Source: Sphingomonas sp. CCH10-B3 (GTDB lineage: Bacteria > Pseudomonadota > Alphaproteobacteria > Sphingomonadales > Sphingomonadaceae). Taken from it: a stretch of 64,000 bases of DNA. Position numbers and translations under genes: made by a program. This document shows, one piece after another, positions 17,423 to 26,262 of this stretch; positions within the stretch are counted from its first letter, which is position 1, and every line of letters begins with the position of its first letter. Location: positions 87,400 through 151,399 of the forward strand of contig NZ_LSIJ01000001.1 of the NCBI RefSeq assembly GCF_001556185.1, in the 5' to 3' direction. The notes beneath the pieces are model-generated. The model saw only the letters and a list, made by a program, of their open reading frames with translations, did not search any database and was not told the origin of the DNA.

Positions 17423-18706
17423 ATGGCCCTTGCCCCCAATGCCACGCCGACCGACGCCGCGAGCGAAGGCGTCAACGCGCCCGACCTGCAGCTGTTCGTG
17501 TTCGCGCTGTTCTTCATCTTCGGCGGCATCACCAGCCTGAACGACGTCATCATCCCGAAGCTGAAGGAGCTGTTCACGCTCAACAATTTCGAAGCGTCGC
17601 TGGTGCAAGTGTGGTTCTTCATTGCCTATGCCGTCGTCGGCATTCCAGGCGCCAAGCTGGTCAAGCGGATCGGCTATATGCGTGGGGCGGTCGCCGGGCT
17701 GGTGACAATGATCGCGGGCTGCCTGTTGTTCATCCCGGCGAGCCAGACTGCGACGTTCAGCGTGTTCCTGCTTGCCTATTTCGTGCTCGCAAGCGGCGTG
17801 GTGCTGGTGCAAGTGGTGTCCAACCCGCTCATCAGCCTGCTCGGCCCGCCGCGTACTGCGCCCAGCCGACTGACCTTCGCGCAGGCGTTCAACTCGCTCG
17901 GCACCACGATCTTTCCTTATTTCGGCGCGATCCTGATCCTGGGCAGCCTCGCCAAGGTTTCGGCGGACCAATTGTCGGGCGCTGAACTCAGTGCCTATCG
18001 CACGGCCGAGACGCAGGCGATCGTATCGGGTTATCTTGGTATTGCTGCCGCGCTGGCGGCGGTGGCGCTCGCTGTCTGGCTGTTCCGCAACCGCGTGCAG
18101 GGCGAACAGCATGAAGCCTCGAGCCTTGCGCAAGGGCTTGCCCTCCTCAAGCGCCCGCGGTTCGGCTTCGGCGCGCTGTGCATCTTCCTTTACGTCGGCG
18201 CCGAAGTCGCGGTCGGCAGCTTTCTGGTCGGCAATCTGATGCTCGCGGAATCGCTCGGCGCGTCGCAGCAGGACGCGGGCAAGCTCATCCCGGTCTATTG
18301 GGGGCTGGCGATGCTCGGCCGTTTCGCCGGGTCGGCGGTGCTGCGGGTGGTCAGCCCGGCCATGGTGCTCGCGTTCAACGCGATCGGCGCGGGCGTGCTC
18401 ATTATCGTGTCGATTGCCACCACCGGCACCGTTTCGGGCTATGCGCTGCTCGGCGTCGGGCTGATGAACTCGATCATGTTCCCGGTGATCTTCACGCTGG
18501 CGAGCGAAGGCCTCGGCAAGCGCGCGGCCGACGGATCGGGGATCATCAACGTGGCGATCGTCGGTGGCGCCGTTATCCCGGCGCTTTATGGCTGGATGGC
18601 GGACCAGTCGGGCTTGCGGCTGGCGTTGATCCTGCCGATTGCCTGCTATGCGGTGATCGCTGCTTACGGCGTCTATGCCCGCCGCCCGGTAGCAGCATTG
18701 GCCTGA
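17423..18706 (+). CDS. MFS sugar transporter of the FucP/GluP type
   Basis: A 427-residue, 12-helix inner-membrane carrier. The N-terminus LQLFVFALFFIFGGITSLNDVIIPKLKELFTL and the FVLASGVVLVQVVSNPLISLLG and LTFAQAFNSLGTT segments are typical of FucP/GluP sugar-proton symporters. GAAGGA (17411-17416) precedes the ATG. It closes the operon, so glucose released in the periplasm by the GH97 and GH13 enzymes is the likely cargo. It is unrelated in sequence type to the SLC45-like carrier at 2293, so the locus seems to have separate routes for glucose and for maltodextrin. Confidence 0.9.
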   Translation: MALAPNATPTDAASEGVNAPDLQLFVFALFFIFGGITSLNDVIIPKLKELFTLNNFEASLVQVWFFIAYAVVGIPGAKLVKRIGYMRGAVAGLVTMIAGCLLFIPASQTATFSVFLLAYFVLASGVVLVQVVSNPLISLLGPPRTAPSRLTFAQAFNSLGTTIFPYFGAILILGSLAKVSADQLSGAELSAYRTAETQAIVSGYLGIAAALAAVALAVWLFRNRVQGEQHEASSLAQGLALLKRPRFGFGALCIFLYVGAEVAVGSFLVGNLMLAESLGASQQDAGKLIPVYWGLAMLGRFAGSAVLRVVSPAMVLAFNAIGAGVLIIVSIATTGTVSGYALLGVGLMNSIMFPVIFTLASEGLGKRAADGSGIINVAIVGGAVIPALYGWMADQSGLRLALILPIACYAVIAAYGVYARRPVAALA

Positions 18707-18888
18707 TCGGCGGGAGTCGGGCGGGCAAGCGCCCGGCAGCCGCGCGCTGCACGAGCGATCGCGACCGTCAATCCGTGCCCACGGCCGCGGAAGGCCCGCT
18801 ATCCGCTCCGATGCGTGCGTTTCGGGCGTTCGACATTGGCCATGGCTTGCAGCGATGCTAACCCTGCTCGCAACGCGAGGTGAGACAG

Positions 18889-21042
18889 ATGTTGAAGCGG
18901 CTGCCGATTCTTATCACGCTCGCTGTCATCGTCTTTGCCTTTTTCTATTTTGACCTCGGGCAGTATCTGACCCTCGGCGCGCTGAAGGCGAGTCAGGCCG
19001 AATTTGCCGACTATTACCGGCAATCGCCGGTCGTCGTTATCATCGTCTTCTTTCTGGTTTATGTGGCGGTTGCCGGTGCGTCGCTGCCTGGTGCTGCGAT
19101 CCTGACACTTGCGGCGGGGGCGCTGTTCGGGTTGGTGATCGGCACGGTGGTTGTCTCGTTCGCATCGTCGATCGGCGCGACATTGGCGTTTTTTGCATCG
19201 CGTTACCTGTTCCGGGATGCCGTGCGAGCGCGCTTTGGCAATCGGCTGCGCGCGATCGATGCCGGGGTGGCGCGAGACGGCGCCTTTTATCTGTTCACGC
19301 TCCGCTTGGTCCCGGCGTTCCCGTTCTTTCTGGTCAACCTGTTGATGGGGCTGACAACCATCCGCGCGCTGACATTCTATATCGTCAGCCAGCTCGGGAT
19401 GTTCGCGGGAACGCTGGTGTTCGTCAATGCTGGTACCCAGCTGGCGCAGATCACGTCGCTGTCGAGCATTGCCTCGCCGGGCTTGATCGCGTCGTTTGTC
19501 GCGCTCGGCATCTTTCCCTGGATCGCCCGCGCGATTGTCGGCTGGGTAAAGGCCAGACAAGTCTATGCAAAATGGGCGCGACCGAAGCGATATGACCGCA
19601 ACATGGTCGTCATTGGCGCCGGCGCTGGGGGGCTGGTGTCGGCCTATATCGCCGCGACCGTGAAGGCGAAGGTCACCATCGTCGAAGCGCACAAGATGGG
19701 TGGCGATTGCCTGAATTTCGGCTGCGTGCCCAGCAAGGCGCTGATCCGCAGCGCAAAGCTTGCGCATCAGATGCGCCACGGCAGCCACTATGGGCTCGCC
19801 GATCATGTTCCCGCCGTTCCGTTCCCCGCCGTCATGGCCCGGGTACAGCAAGTGATCCGCGATATCGAACCCCATGACAGCATCGAACGCTATACCGGGC
19901 TCGGCGTCGACGTCATCGAAGGCTATGCGACGATCGTCGATCCGTGGACGGTTTCGATCAAGCGCAACGACGGCGGCGAGCAGCGTTTGACGACGCGATC
20001 GATCGTCATCGCGGCCGGCGGCGCGCCGTTCGTTCCGCCGATTCCGGGGCTTGATACGGTCGACTTTGTCACCAGCGATACGATGTGGGACCGGTTCGCC
20101 GCGCTCGAGGCGCTTCCCGGCCGGATCGTCGTGCTCGGCGGCGGACCGATCGGGTGCGAATTGGCGCAAAGCTTTGCCCGGTTGGGCGCGCAGGTCACGC
20201 AGGTCGAAATGGCTTCGCGGATCATGGCGCGCGAAGACGCCGACGTGTCGACGCTGATCGAGGCGCGCTTCCGGGGCGAAGGGATCGATGTGCGAACCGG
20301 CACGCGCGCGGTGCGCTGCGAGCGGCGCGATACCGGCCAGTTCCTGATCGTCGAGGTGGCGGGCACCGAAGCCGAAATCGCTTTCGATTACCTTATCCTT
20401 GCGGTCGGGCGCGCCGCCCGGCTGACCGGCTATGGGCTTGAGGCGTTGGGGATCGAAACCGACAAGACCGTGATCACCAACGAATATCTGCAAACGCTTT
20501 ATCCCAATATCTATGCAGCGGGCGATGTCGCCGGGCCGTATCAATTCACGCATGTCGCCGCGCACCAGGCGTGGTTTGCCGCCGTCAACGCGCTGTTTGG
20601 CCGGTTTCGCAAGTTCAAGGCCGATTACCGGGTCATCCCCTGGACCACTTTCACCGACCCCGAAGTCGCACGCGTCGGGTTGAGCGAGGCCGAAGCGACG
20701 GCGCAGGGAATTGCGCATGAAGTCGCGTCCTATCCACTTCACGAGCTCGATCGGGCGATCGCCGACAGCGCAACGACTGGCTTCATCAAGGTGCTCACCC
20801 CGCCCGGCAAGGACACCGTTCTGGGGGTGACGATCGTCGGAGAGCATGCCGGCGATCTGCTTGCCGAATATGTGCTGGCGATGAAGCACGGGCTGGGCCT
20901 GAACAAGATCCTGGGCACGATCCACACTTATCCGACACTGGCCGAAGCCAACAAATATGTCGCCGGCGAATGGAAGCGGGCACATGCGCCGCAGGGCATT
21001 TTGCGCTGGTTGGAGCGCTATCACAGCTGGATGAGAGGGTAA
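18889..21042 (+). CDS. DedA/TVP38-type membrane domain fused to FAD-dependent disulfide oxidoreductase
   Basis: A 717-residue two-part protein. Residues 1-220 form about five or six membrane helices of the TVP38/DedA family (GASLPGAAILTLAAGALFG; FRLVPAFPFF-like RLVPAFPFFLVN). Residues 235-717 are a mercuric-reductase/dihydrolipoamide-dehydrogenase-like enzyme with VVIGAGAGGLVSAY, the redox pair in GGDCLNFGCVPSK, VVLGGGPIGCELAQ, YAAGDVAG and a C-terminal HTYPTLAE. No N-terminal HMA domain is present. GAGG at 18877-18880 serves the ATG at 18889; the GTG at 18880 overlaps that site. Such fusions are known in proteobacteria and cyanobacteria; the substrate is unknown. The DUF547 gene follows after 3 bases. 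Confidence 0.9.
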   Translation: MLKRLPILITLAVIVFAFFYFDLGQYLTLGALKASQAEFADYYRQSPVVVIIVFFLVYVAVAGASLPGAAILTLAAGALFGLVIGTVVVSFASSIGATLAFFASRYLFRDAVRARFGNRLRAIDAGVARDGAFYLFTLRLVPAFPFFLVNLLMGLTTIRALTFYIVSQLGMFAGTLVFVNAGTQLAQITSLSSIASPGLIASFVALGIFPWIARAIVGWVKARQVYAKWARPKRYDRNMVVIGAGAGGLVSAYIAATVKAKVTIVEAHKMGGDCLNFGCVPSKALIRSAKLAHQMRHGSHYGLADHVPAVPFPAVMARVQQVIRDIEPHDSIERYTGLGVDVIEGYATIVDPWTVSIKRNDGGEQRLTTRSIVIAAGGAPFVPPIPGLDTVDFVTSDTMWDRFAALEALPGRIVVLGGGPIGCELAQSFARLGAQVTQVEMASRIMAREDADVSTLIEARFRGEGIDVRTGTRAVRCERRDTGQFLIVEVAGTEAEIAFDYLILAVGRAARLTGYGLEALGIETDKTVITNEYLQTLYPNIYAAGDVAGPYQFTHVAAHQAWFAAVNALFGRFRKFKADYRVIPWTTFTDPEVARVGLSEAEATAQGIAHEVASYPLHELDRAIADSATTGFIKVLTPPGKDTVLGVTIVGEHAGDLLAEYVLAMKHGLGLNKILGTIHTYPTLAEANKYVAGEWKRAHAPQGILRWLERYHSWMRG

Positions 21043-21045
21043 GCG

Positions 21046-21840
21046 ATGTTGCGCATGATGATCGCTGTGTTGTTGATGCTCCTGCCCGTTTCGGCGCACG
21101 CGCAGGCATTCGATCATGCCGTCTGGGACGGGCTGCTGAAGCGCAACGTCGTGGTCGTGCGCGGCGGCGTTGCCTCGCAAGTCCGCTACGGCGGCATGGC
21201 GCGCGACCGGGCCGCGCTGAAGACCTATCTGGCCAATGCGGCGAAGGTCAGCCGGGCGACGTTCGACGGGTGGTCAAAGCCCGATCAGCTCGCCTTCCTG
21301 ATCAATGTCTACAACGCGGCAACGGTCGAACTGATCTTGACTGCCTATCCCAAGATCAATTCGATCAAGGATCTGGGCGGTTTGTTCCAGGGGCCTTGGG
21401 CAAAGCCTTTCGTGACGCTGCTCGGCAAGACGGCATCGCTCGACGATATCGAACACGGGCTGATCAGGGGGAGCGGGCGCTATAATGATCCCCGCATCCA
21501 TTTTGCGGTCAATTGCGCCAGCATCGGTTGTCCCGCACTCGGTCGTGCGGCGTTTCGCGGAGCGACGATCAACGCCCAGCTCGATGCGGCGACGCGCGAT
21601 TTTCTGCGCGATCGCACGCGTAACCGCGTTCAGGGCGATGGCGTTGCGGTATCGAGCATTTTCAAATGGTATCGCGGCGATTTCGAAAAGGGCTGGCGCG
21701 GCGCAAGGACGTTACCCGCGTTCTTTGCGCTTTACGCTGACAGTCTCGGGCTGAACGCGGATGCGGCTGCCAAGGCAAGGGCCGGTCAGTTGAACATCAG
21801 CTTCCTCGACTATGATTGGCGGCTCAACAAGGCCGGATGA
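21046..21840 (+). CDS. DUF547 domain protein, secreted
   Basis: A 264-residue protein with signal peptide MLRMMIAVLLMLLPVSAHAQ and a DUF547 domain marked by LAFLINVYNAATVELIL, the internal HFAVNCASIGCPAL with its Cys pair, and FKWYRGDFEKG. The family is of unknown function, with a possible thiol-protease-like fold. It starts 3 bases after the DedA-oxidoreductase fusion, a gene pair seen in other bacteria, so the two probably act together at the envelope. A second DUF547 gene is at 30945. Confidence 0.88.
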   Translation: MLRMMIAVLLMLLPVSAHAQAFDHAVWDGLLKRNVVVVRGGVASQVRYGGMARDRAALKTYLANAAKVSRATFDGWSKPDQLAFLINVYNAATVELILTAYPKINSIKDLGGLFQGPWAKPFVTLLGKTASLDDIEHGLIRGSGRYNDPRIHFAVNCASIGCPALGRAAFRGATINAQLDAATRDFLRDRTRNRVQGDGVAVSSIFKWYRGDFEKGWRGARTLPAFFALYADSLGLNADAAAKARAGQLNISFLDYDWRLNKAG

Positions 21841-21876
21841 TCGCTGGCTCGCCATCCCGCTCGCGCGGCTAGGTGC

Positions 21877-23157
21877 GTGCAGACCCAGACCCATGCGCTG
21901 ATCGGCGCCTATTTCTTTGGGAAGCGCGACCCGACGCTGATGACGGTCGGGGCGGTGGCGGGGATTGTCCCTGATCTGCCAATGTTCGTGATCGTGGCGA
22001 CATTGTTGGCGATGGGGCGCGGCGGGCAGGAAATTTTCGGCCATGATTATTTCCAGCCGTGGTGGCAGCACATCAACGGGCTGGCCCACAGCCTCATCCT
22101 TTGGCCGCTCGCGCTCGTAGCTGCGCTGGTGGCGCGGCGAGCACGACCGCCCGCCCGCTGGCCAGCGATCCTGCTGGCGGCGGCAGCCGGCGGAGTTGCG
22201 CATGCGGGCATCGACTTTCTCTGCCACCGCGACGACGCGCATATGCAGTTCTGGCCGATCTCGGACTGGAAGTTCATTTCCCCGGTTTCCTATTATGATC
22301 CTGCCCATTTCGGTCGCGCGATGATGCTGTTCGAGGCTGGGCTCGGGCTGTTCATGGCTTGGCGGCTGCTTCGGATTGCGCGGCGGCGCTGGTCGCGCGC
22401 CTTGATCATGCTGGTGACGCTGCCGTACCTCGCGACGCTGATCCTGCTGCCGGTCGCGGTTGCGCGCGCCGAGGCCGACGTCGACGTTGACACCGTTCCG
22501 CTGGGTCGGTTTGCGATGGGCACGTCCGGATGGTCAGTCGTTTCGATCGACAAGAAAGTGCCGACAACGCGCTACCGGCTGGTCCGCAAGGACGATGTTG
22601 TCGGTGTCGAGGCGCTAGCCGACCATAGTCAGGCGCTGTTCGCGCGGCAGGTCGATCAGGCGCTCGACCAGGTTCCGATCCTCTGCTGGCGCTGGCGTAT
22701 CAAGGGTGTGGTGGACCGGGCTGATATCCGCACGCGCCAGGGCGACGACCAAGCCGCGCGAATTTTTGTCGGGCTCAGCCTGCCGCGCGGGGCGATGTCG
22801 TTGGCTACCCGCATGAAGCTGGCGCTTGGCCGCGCACGCTTTGGCAAGTTGCTGCCCGACGGTGCGCTCAACTATGTTTGGGACAACAAGGCGCCCGTGG
22901 GCACGATCGTGCCCAATGCCTATACCGATCGCGCGCGGATGTTCGTTCTGCAATCCGGCAATGGCAGGGCTGGAAAATGGGTTGCCGAACGTCGCGATCT
23001 TGCGGCTGACATGCAGAGCCAGTTCGGGACGATGGCAGGCCGCATCACGCTGATCGCGCTCGCAACCGACACCGACAACACCGGCAGCGTGGCCGAAGCA
23101 GGCTATGCTGATCTCCATTTGGTGCGGCGAGGGGCGCCTTGTCGCTTCCCAGCCTAG
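21877..23157 (+). CDS. YdjM-like membrane hydrolase domain fused to DUF3047
   Basis: A 426-residue protein that I read as two domains. The N-terminal ~200 residues carry TQTHALIGAYFFGKRDPTL, AGIVPDLPMF, HSLILWPL and AHAGIDFLCHRDDAH, the His/Asp pattern of the YdjM-like membrane-bound metal-dependent hydrolase family, with about four helices. Residues ~210-420 (ILCWRWRIKG; DDQAARIFVGLSLP; LNYVWDNKAPVGT; LIALATDTDNTG) match DUF3047. The start is a GTG (21877) with a weak upstream AGG. Function unknown. The Oar-type receptor follows. Confidence 0.78.
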   Translation: MQTQTHALIGAYFFGKRDPTLMTVGAVAGIVPDLPMFVIVATLLAMGRGGQEIFGHDYFQPWWQHINGLAHSLILWPLALVAALVARRARPPARWPAILLAAAAGGVAHAGIDFLCHRDDAHMQFWPISDWKFISPVSYYDPAHFGRAMMLFEAGLGLFMAWRLLRIARRRWSRALIMLVTLPYLATLILLPVAVARAEADVDVDTVPLGRFAMGTSGWSVVSIDKKVPTTRYRLVRKDDVVGVEALADHSQALFARQVDQALDQVPILCWRWRIKGVVDRADIRTRQGDDQAARIFVGLSLPRGAMSLATRMKLALGRARFGKLLPDGALNYVWDNKAPVGTIVPNAYTDRARMFVLQSGNGRAGKWVAERRDLAADMQSQFGTMAGRITLIALATDTDNTGSVAEAGYADLHLVRRGAPCRFPA

Positions 23158-23217
23158 CCATCCGTGTTGCGTTGCCGCAAATCGGGCGGCGTGGAACGAT
23201 TTTTTGCCGGGGCGCAA

Positions 23218-26200
23218 ATGACTGACAGGCGACATTATCTTCTGGCCATGACGGCAGTTGTCGCGATTGCGGCGCCGGTGCCCGCCCTCGCGCAGCAGGC
23301 GGGGCTGCAAATCACGGTCCTGCGGGAAGCCGGCGGCACCCCGGTCGTCGGCGCTGATGTGACCGTCGAAAACCCGGACATCGGCGTGTCGCGTAGCGCC
23401 GTAACCGACGCGAACGGCCAGATCCGGCTCGACGGACTGGCGACGGGCGGCCGATACCGGATCAGCGTTGCCGCCGGTGCCGACCATGCAGCGCAATCGA
23501 CCGACGGGATCGTGTTAAGGTCTGATTTCGTTCGCGGAATCACCTTGTCGGTGGCCGCCGGAGGCGAAGTTGTCGTCACCGGGAACCGGGCAGTGACCGG
23601 CATCAATACCGTCAACGCCGAAATTTCGTCGTCGCTGCCCGCTGAAACTTTGAAGGCATTGCCGATCGAGGCCCGCGATGTGATCACCGCGCTCGTCCGG
23701 CTGCCCAATGTCGTCGCCTCGACGGGATTCTTCCCTGAAGCGCCCGTCGTGTCGATCAACGGCGCCAACGGGCTGTTCACCAATTATCTGATCGACGGGC
23801 TCGACAATAACGAGAATTTCCTGGGCGGCCTGAAATTTCCGGTGCCCTTGGGCTTTACGCGCGAAGTCACGGTGCTCGCCAACAGTTATTCGGTGGCGTT
23901 CGGGCGCACCGCCAACGGCATTGTCAATTACACGACGCCGTCGGGCAGCAACGATCTGCACGGGGAGGTCTATACGCTGATCCGGCCGGGCCGCCCGATC
24001 GATGCGCCATCGGCGTTCCCGCGCCGGGACCTGACCGGCAATCCGGTTGGCGAGAGTTTCCAGCGCTATCAAGGCGGCGGGTCGATCAGCGGCGCGCTCG
24101 CGAAGGACAAGACCTTCTTCTACGCCAATTTCGAATACACCCGCGACATCAGTACCAATGTGATCGACGCCCCCGTCCTGGGCGCCGTGGGCAACATCAC
24201 CGGGACCAATGAATTCTATTTAGGATCGATCCGGATCGACCACCGCCTGTCCGATGACTGGACGGTCGCGCTGCGCGGCAATTTCGGCAATGTTTCGGTC
24301 GACCGCCCCGGCGGATCGCTCGGCGGGGGCAACGTCACTTTTCCCTCGGCCGGGTCCAACGAGGATCGCAAGTCGACTCTGGTCGCCGTATCGGCAACCC
24401 ACTCGGGCGATGTGTGGACTTATGAAGGCGCGTTGCAGTTCAGCCGCTTTCGCTGGGATTACGGCCGCGCGAAAAATGGTCCCGGGCCGCAGGTTACAAT
24501 CCGCGACCAGACCGGCCTGACCGTAGGCGTGGTCGGCCATCCAGGCTTTGTCTTCAACGATCTCGAAGAAACGTGGCAGACCCGGCAAAAGCTGCAGCGC
24601 CGCTTTGGCGCGCACCGGGTTTCGGTGGGTGCTGATCTGATCCATTCGGAATTCGGGCTGTTGGGGGGCGGCAACGTCGATGGCAATTTCACGGTCGAGC
24701 TGACCCCGGCGCAGATCACCGCGCTGCGGTCGCGCAATCTCGGGACGACGCTCGGCGCGGCCGATGTGCTCGCGCTCAACCCGCGCGTGATCGATTATTC
24801 GGTCGAACTGCGCCCGCAAAGCTTTGGTACCGGCCAGACCCTGGGCGCCCTTTATGTCGAGGACGAATGGCAGCTCGGCTCGAAGCTGACGGCGACGCTC
24901 GGCTTGCGCTGGGATTATGACTCGCTGACTGCCGCTGGCGGGCGGGGCGGCGACACCGACAATATCGCGCCGCGCCTCGCGCTCAACTACAAGCCCAATG
25001 CGCGCTCGGCGATCCGGTTCGGTGCAGGGCTCTTCTATGGCAAGATTCCCTATACGGTGATCTCGGACGCGCTGCAGCGCAACACAACGTCCGCTGCGCT
25101 TCAGGGCCAGCTCGGGCAATTGCAGCAGCGCGGTATCATCCCGGCAGGCGTTGCGCTCGCGCCACTGACGTTCGACGGCAACCTGACGGTTTCGCCCGTC
25201 TGCGCCTCCGTGAATGCCTGCCCTTCCGCCAGCGCCGTACAGGGATTGCGAGACACAGCGACGATCAATGAGGTCCGGATCCTCAACCCCAATGGCTATG
25301 ACAGCCCGTACAGCCTGCAATTCAGCGTCGGCTATCAATATCAGGCGAGCAGCACGCTTTCGATCGCGGTCGATCTGATCTACAACCGGTCCTACAATCT
25401 GGTCCGGCTGCGCGACCTGAACGCGCCCGCGCCCTTCACGCCGAACCTCGCCAATCTGACTGCCGCCAATATCGCGACGCTGCGTGCGCTTCCCGACAAT
25501 GCTGCCCGGATCGCGCTTGCTTCGTCGCTCGGGCTGGTCCGTACTCAGGCTGCTGCCGATGCAACTCGCCCGGTCGCGCTCGTCCCCGGTGGCGGCCGCC
25601 AGATCACTGTGTCCGAAACCGGCGGCCGGTCGACCTACGCGGCGCTGAACGTTCAGGTGAACAAGCTGCGTGGTGACGACATCTATGCTTTCCGCTTGTC
25701 CTATACGCTGTCGCGGCTAACCAACGACACTGACGATCTGAACTTTCGGGCATCGAACGCAAATGATTTTGCGGCTGATTTCGGCGCGTCGGCGAATGAC
25801 CGGCGACACGTGATTTCGGCCGTTGGCTCGCTTTATCCGGTAAAGGGACTGACGCTGACGGCGGCGGGACTGTTCCAGTCCGGCCAGCCCGTCAATTTCA
25901 TTCCCGACGCCAGCATCTTCGGGACGCAGGACCTGAACGGCGACGGGCAGAGCTTTGGTGAAGCGTTTGTCGGCAATTCGGATCGCTACCCCGGCGTGGG
26001 ACGCAATACCGGGCGGCTGCCCTGGTCGACCCAGGTCGATATCGGCGCACGTTATGCGCTCGATTTGCCCGTCGGCGCGATCGAATTCAGCCTTGACGTC
26101 TTCAACCTGTTCAATGCCAACAACCTGTCGGGCTTTGCGAATGCCGCCAGTACGTCCAATCAGGTGCAGTTTGGCGGCGGCGCGCCGTTCGTGCAACGCA

Positions 26201-26250
26201 ATGCCGGGACACCGCGCCAGTTCCAGTTCGGGGCGTCGTGGAAATTCTGA
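23218..26250 (+). CDS. Oar-type TonB-dependent receptor, possibly for nucleosides
   Basis: A 1010-residue outer-membrane receptor. It has a signal peptide (MTAVVAIAAPVPALAQQ), then a carboxypeptidase-regulatory-like beta-sandwich (about 30-105; GTPVVGADVTVENPDIGVS). The plug contains VVVTGNRAVTG, TLKALPIEARDVITALVRLPNV and NGLFTNYLIDGLDNNE, and a long barrel ends FQFGASWKF. The ATG at 23218 fits the signal peptide; an earlier in-frame ATG adds a charged extension. The gene ends 12 bases before a CNT nucleoside permease, so co-transcription and nucleoside cargo are plausible. The assignment rests on context. Confidence 0.88.
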   Translation: MTDRRHYLLAMTAVVAIAAPVPALAQQAGLQITVLREAGGTPVVGADVTVENPDIGVSRSAVTDANGQIRLDGLATGGRYRISVAAGADHAAQSTDGIVLRSDFVRGITLSVAAGGEVVVTGNRAVTGINTVNAEISSSLPAETLKALPIEARDVITALVRLPNVVASTGFFPEAPVVSINGANGLFTNYLIDGLDNNENFLGGLKFPVPLGFTREVTVLANSYSVAFGRTANGIVNYTTPSGSNDLHGEVYTLIRPGRPIDAPSAFPRRDLTGNPVGESFQRYQGGGSISGALAKDKTFFYANFEYTRDISTNVIDAPVLGAVGNITGTNEFYLGSIRIDHRLSDDWTVALRGNFGNVSVDRPGGSLGGGNVTFPSAGSNEDRKSTLVAVSATHSGDVWTYEGALQFSRFRWDYGRAKNGPGPQVTIRDQTGLTVGVVGHPGFVFNDLEETWQTRQKLQRRFGAHRVSVGADLIHSEFGLLGGGNVDGNFTVELTPAQITALRSRNLGTTLGAADVLALNPRVIDYSVELRPQSFGTGQTLGALYVEDEWQLGSKLTATLGLRWDYDSLTAAGGRGGDTDNIAPRLALNYKPNARSAIRFGAGLFYGKIPYTVISDALQRNTTSAALQGQLGQLQQRGIIPAGVALAPLTFDGNLTVSPVCASVNACPSASAVQGLRDTATINEVRILNPNGYDSPYSLQFSVGYQYQASSTLSIAVDLIYNRSYNLVRLRDLNAPAPFTPNLANLTAANIATLRALPDNAARIALASSLGLVRTQAAADATRPVALVPGGGRQITVSETGGRSTYAALNVQVNKLRGDDIYAFRLSYTLSRLTNDTDDLNFRASNANDFAADFGASANDRRHVISAVGSLYPVKGLTLTAAGLFQSGQPVNFIPDASIFGTQDLNGDGQSFGEAFVGNSDRYPGVGRNTGRLPWSTQVDIGARYALDLPVGAIEFSLDVFNLFNANNLSGFANAASTSNQVQFGGGAPFVQRNAGTPRQFQFGASWKF

Positions 26251-26262
26251 TGGGATGATGAG

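Noticed and set aside
18718..18735. CGGGCG-6-CGCCCG hairpin after the FucP/GluP-type carrier
   Set aside because: Only six base pairs and no T-run; too common in a GC-rich genome to call a terminator.
18799..21180. A 793-codon minus-strand frame opposite the DedA-oxidoreductase fusion
   Set aside because: It is a mirror of a clear enzyme gene, with His/Arg/Asp-rich composition and no domain.
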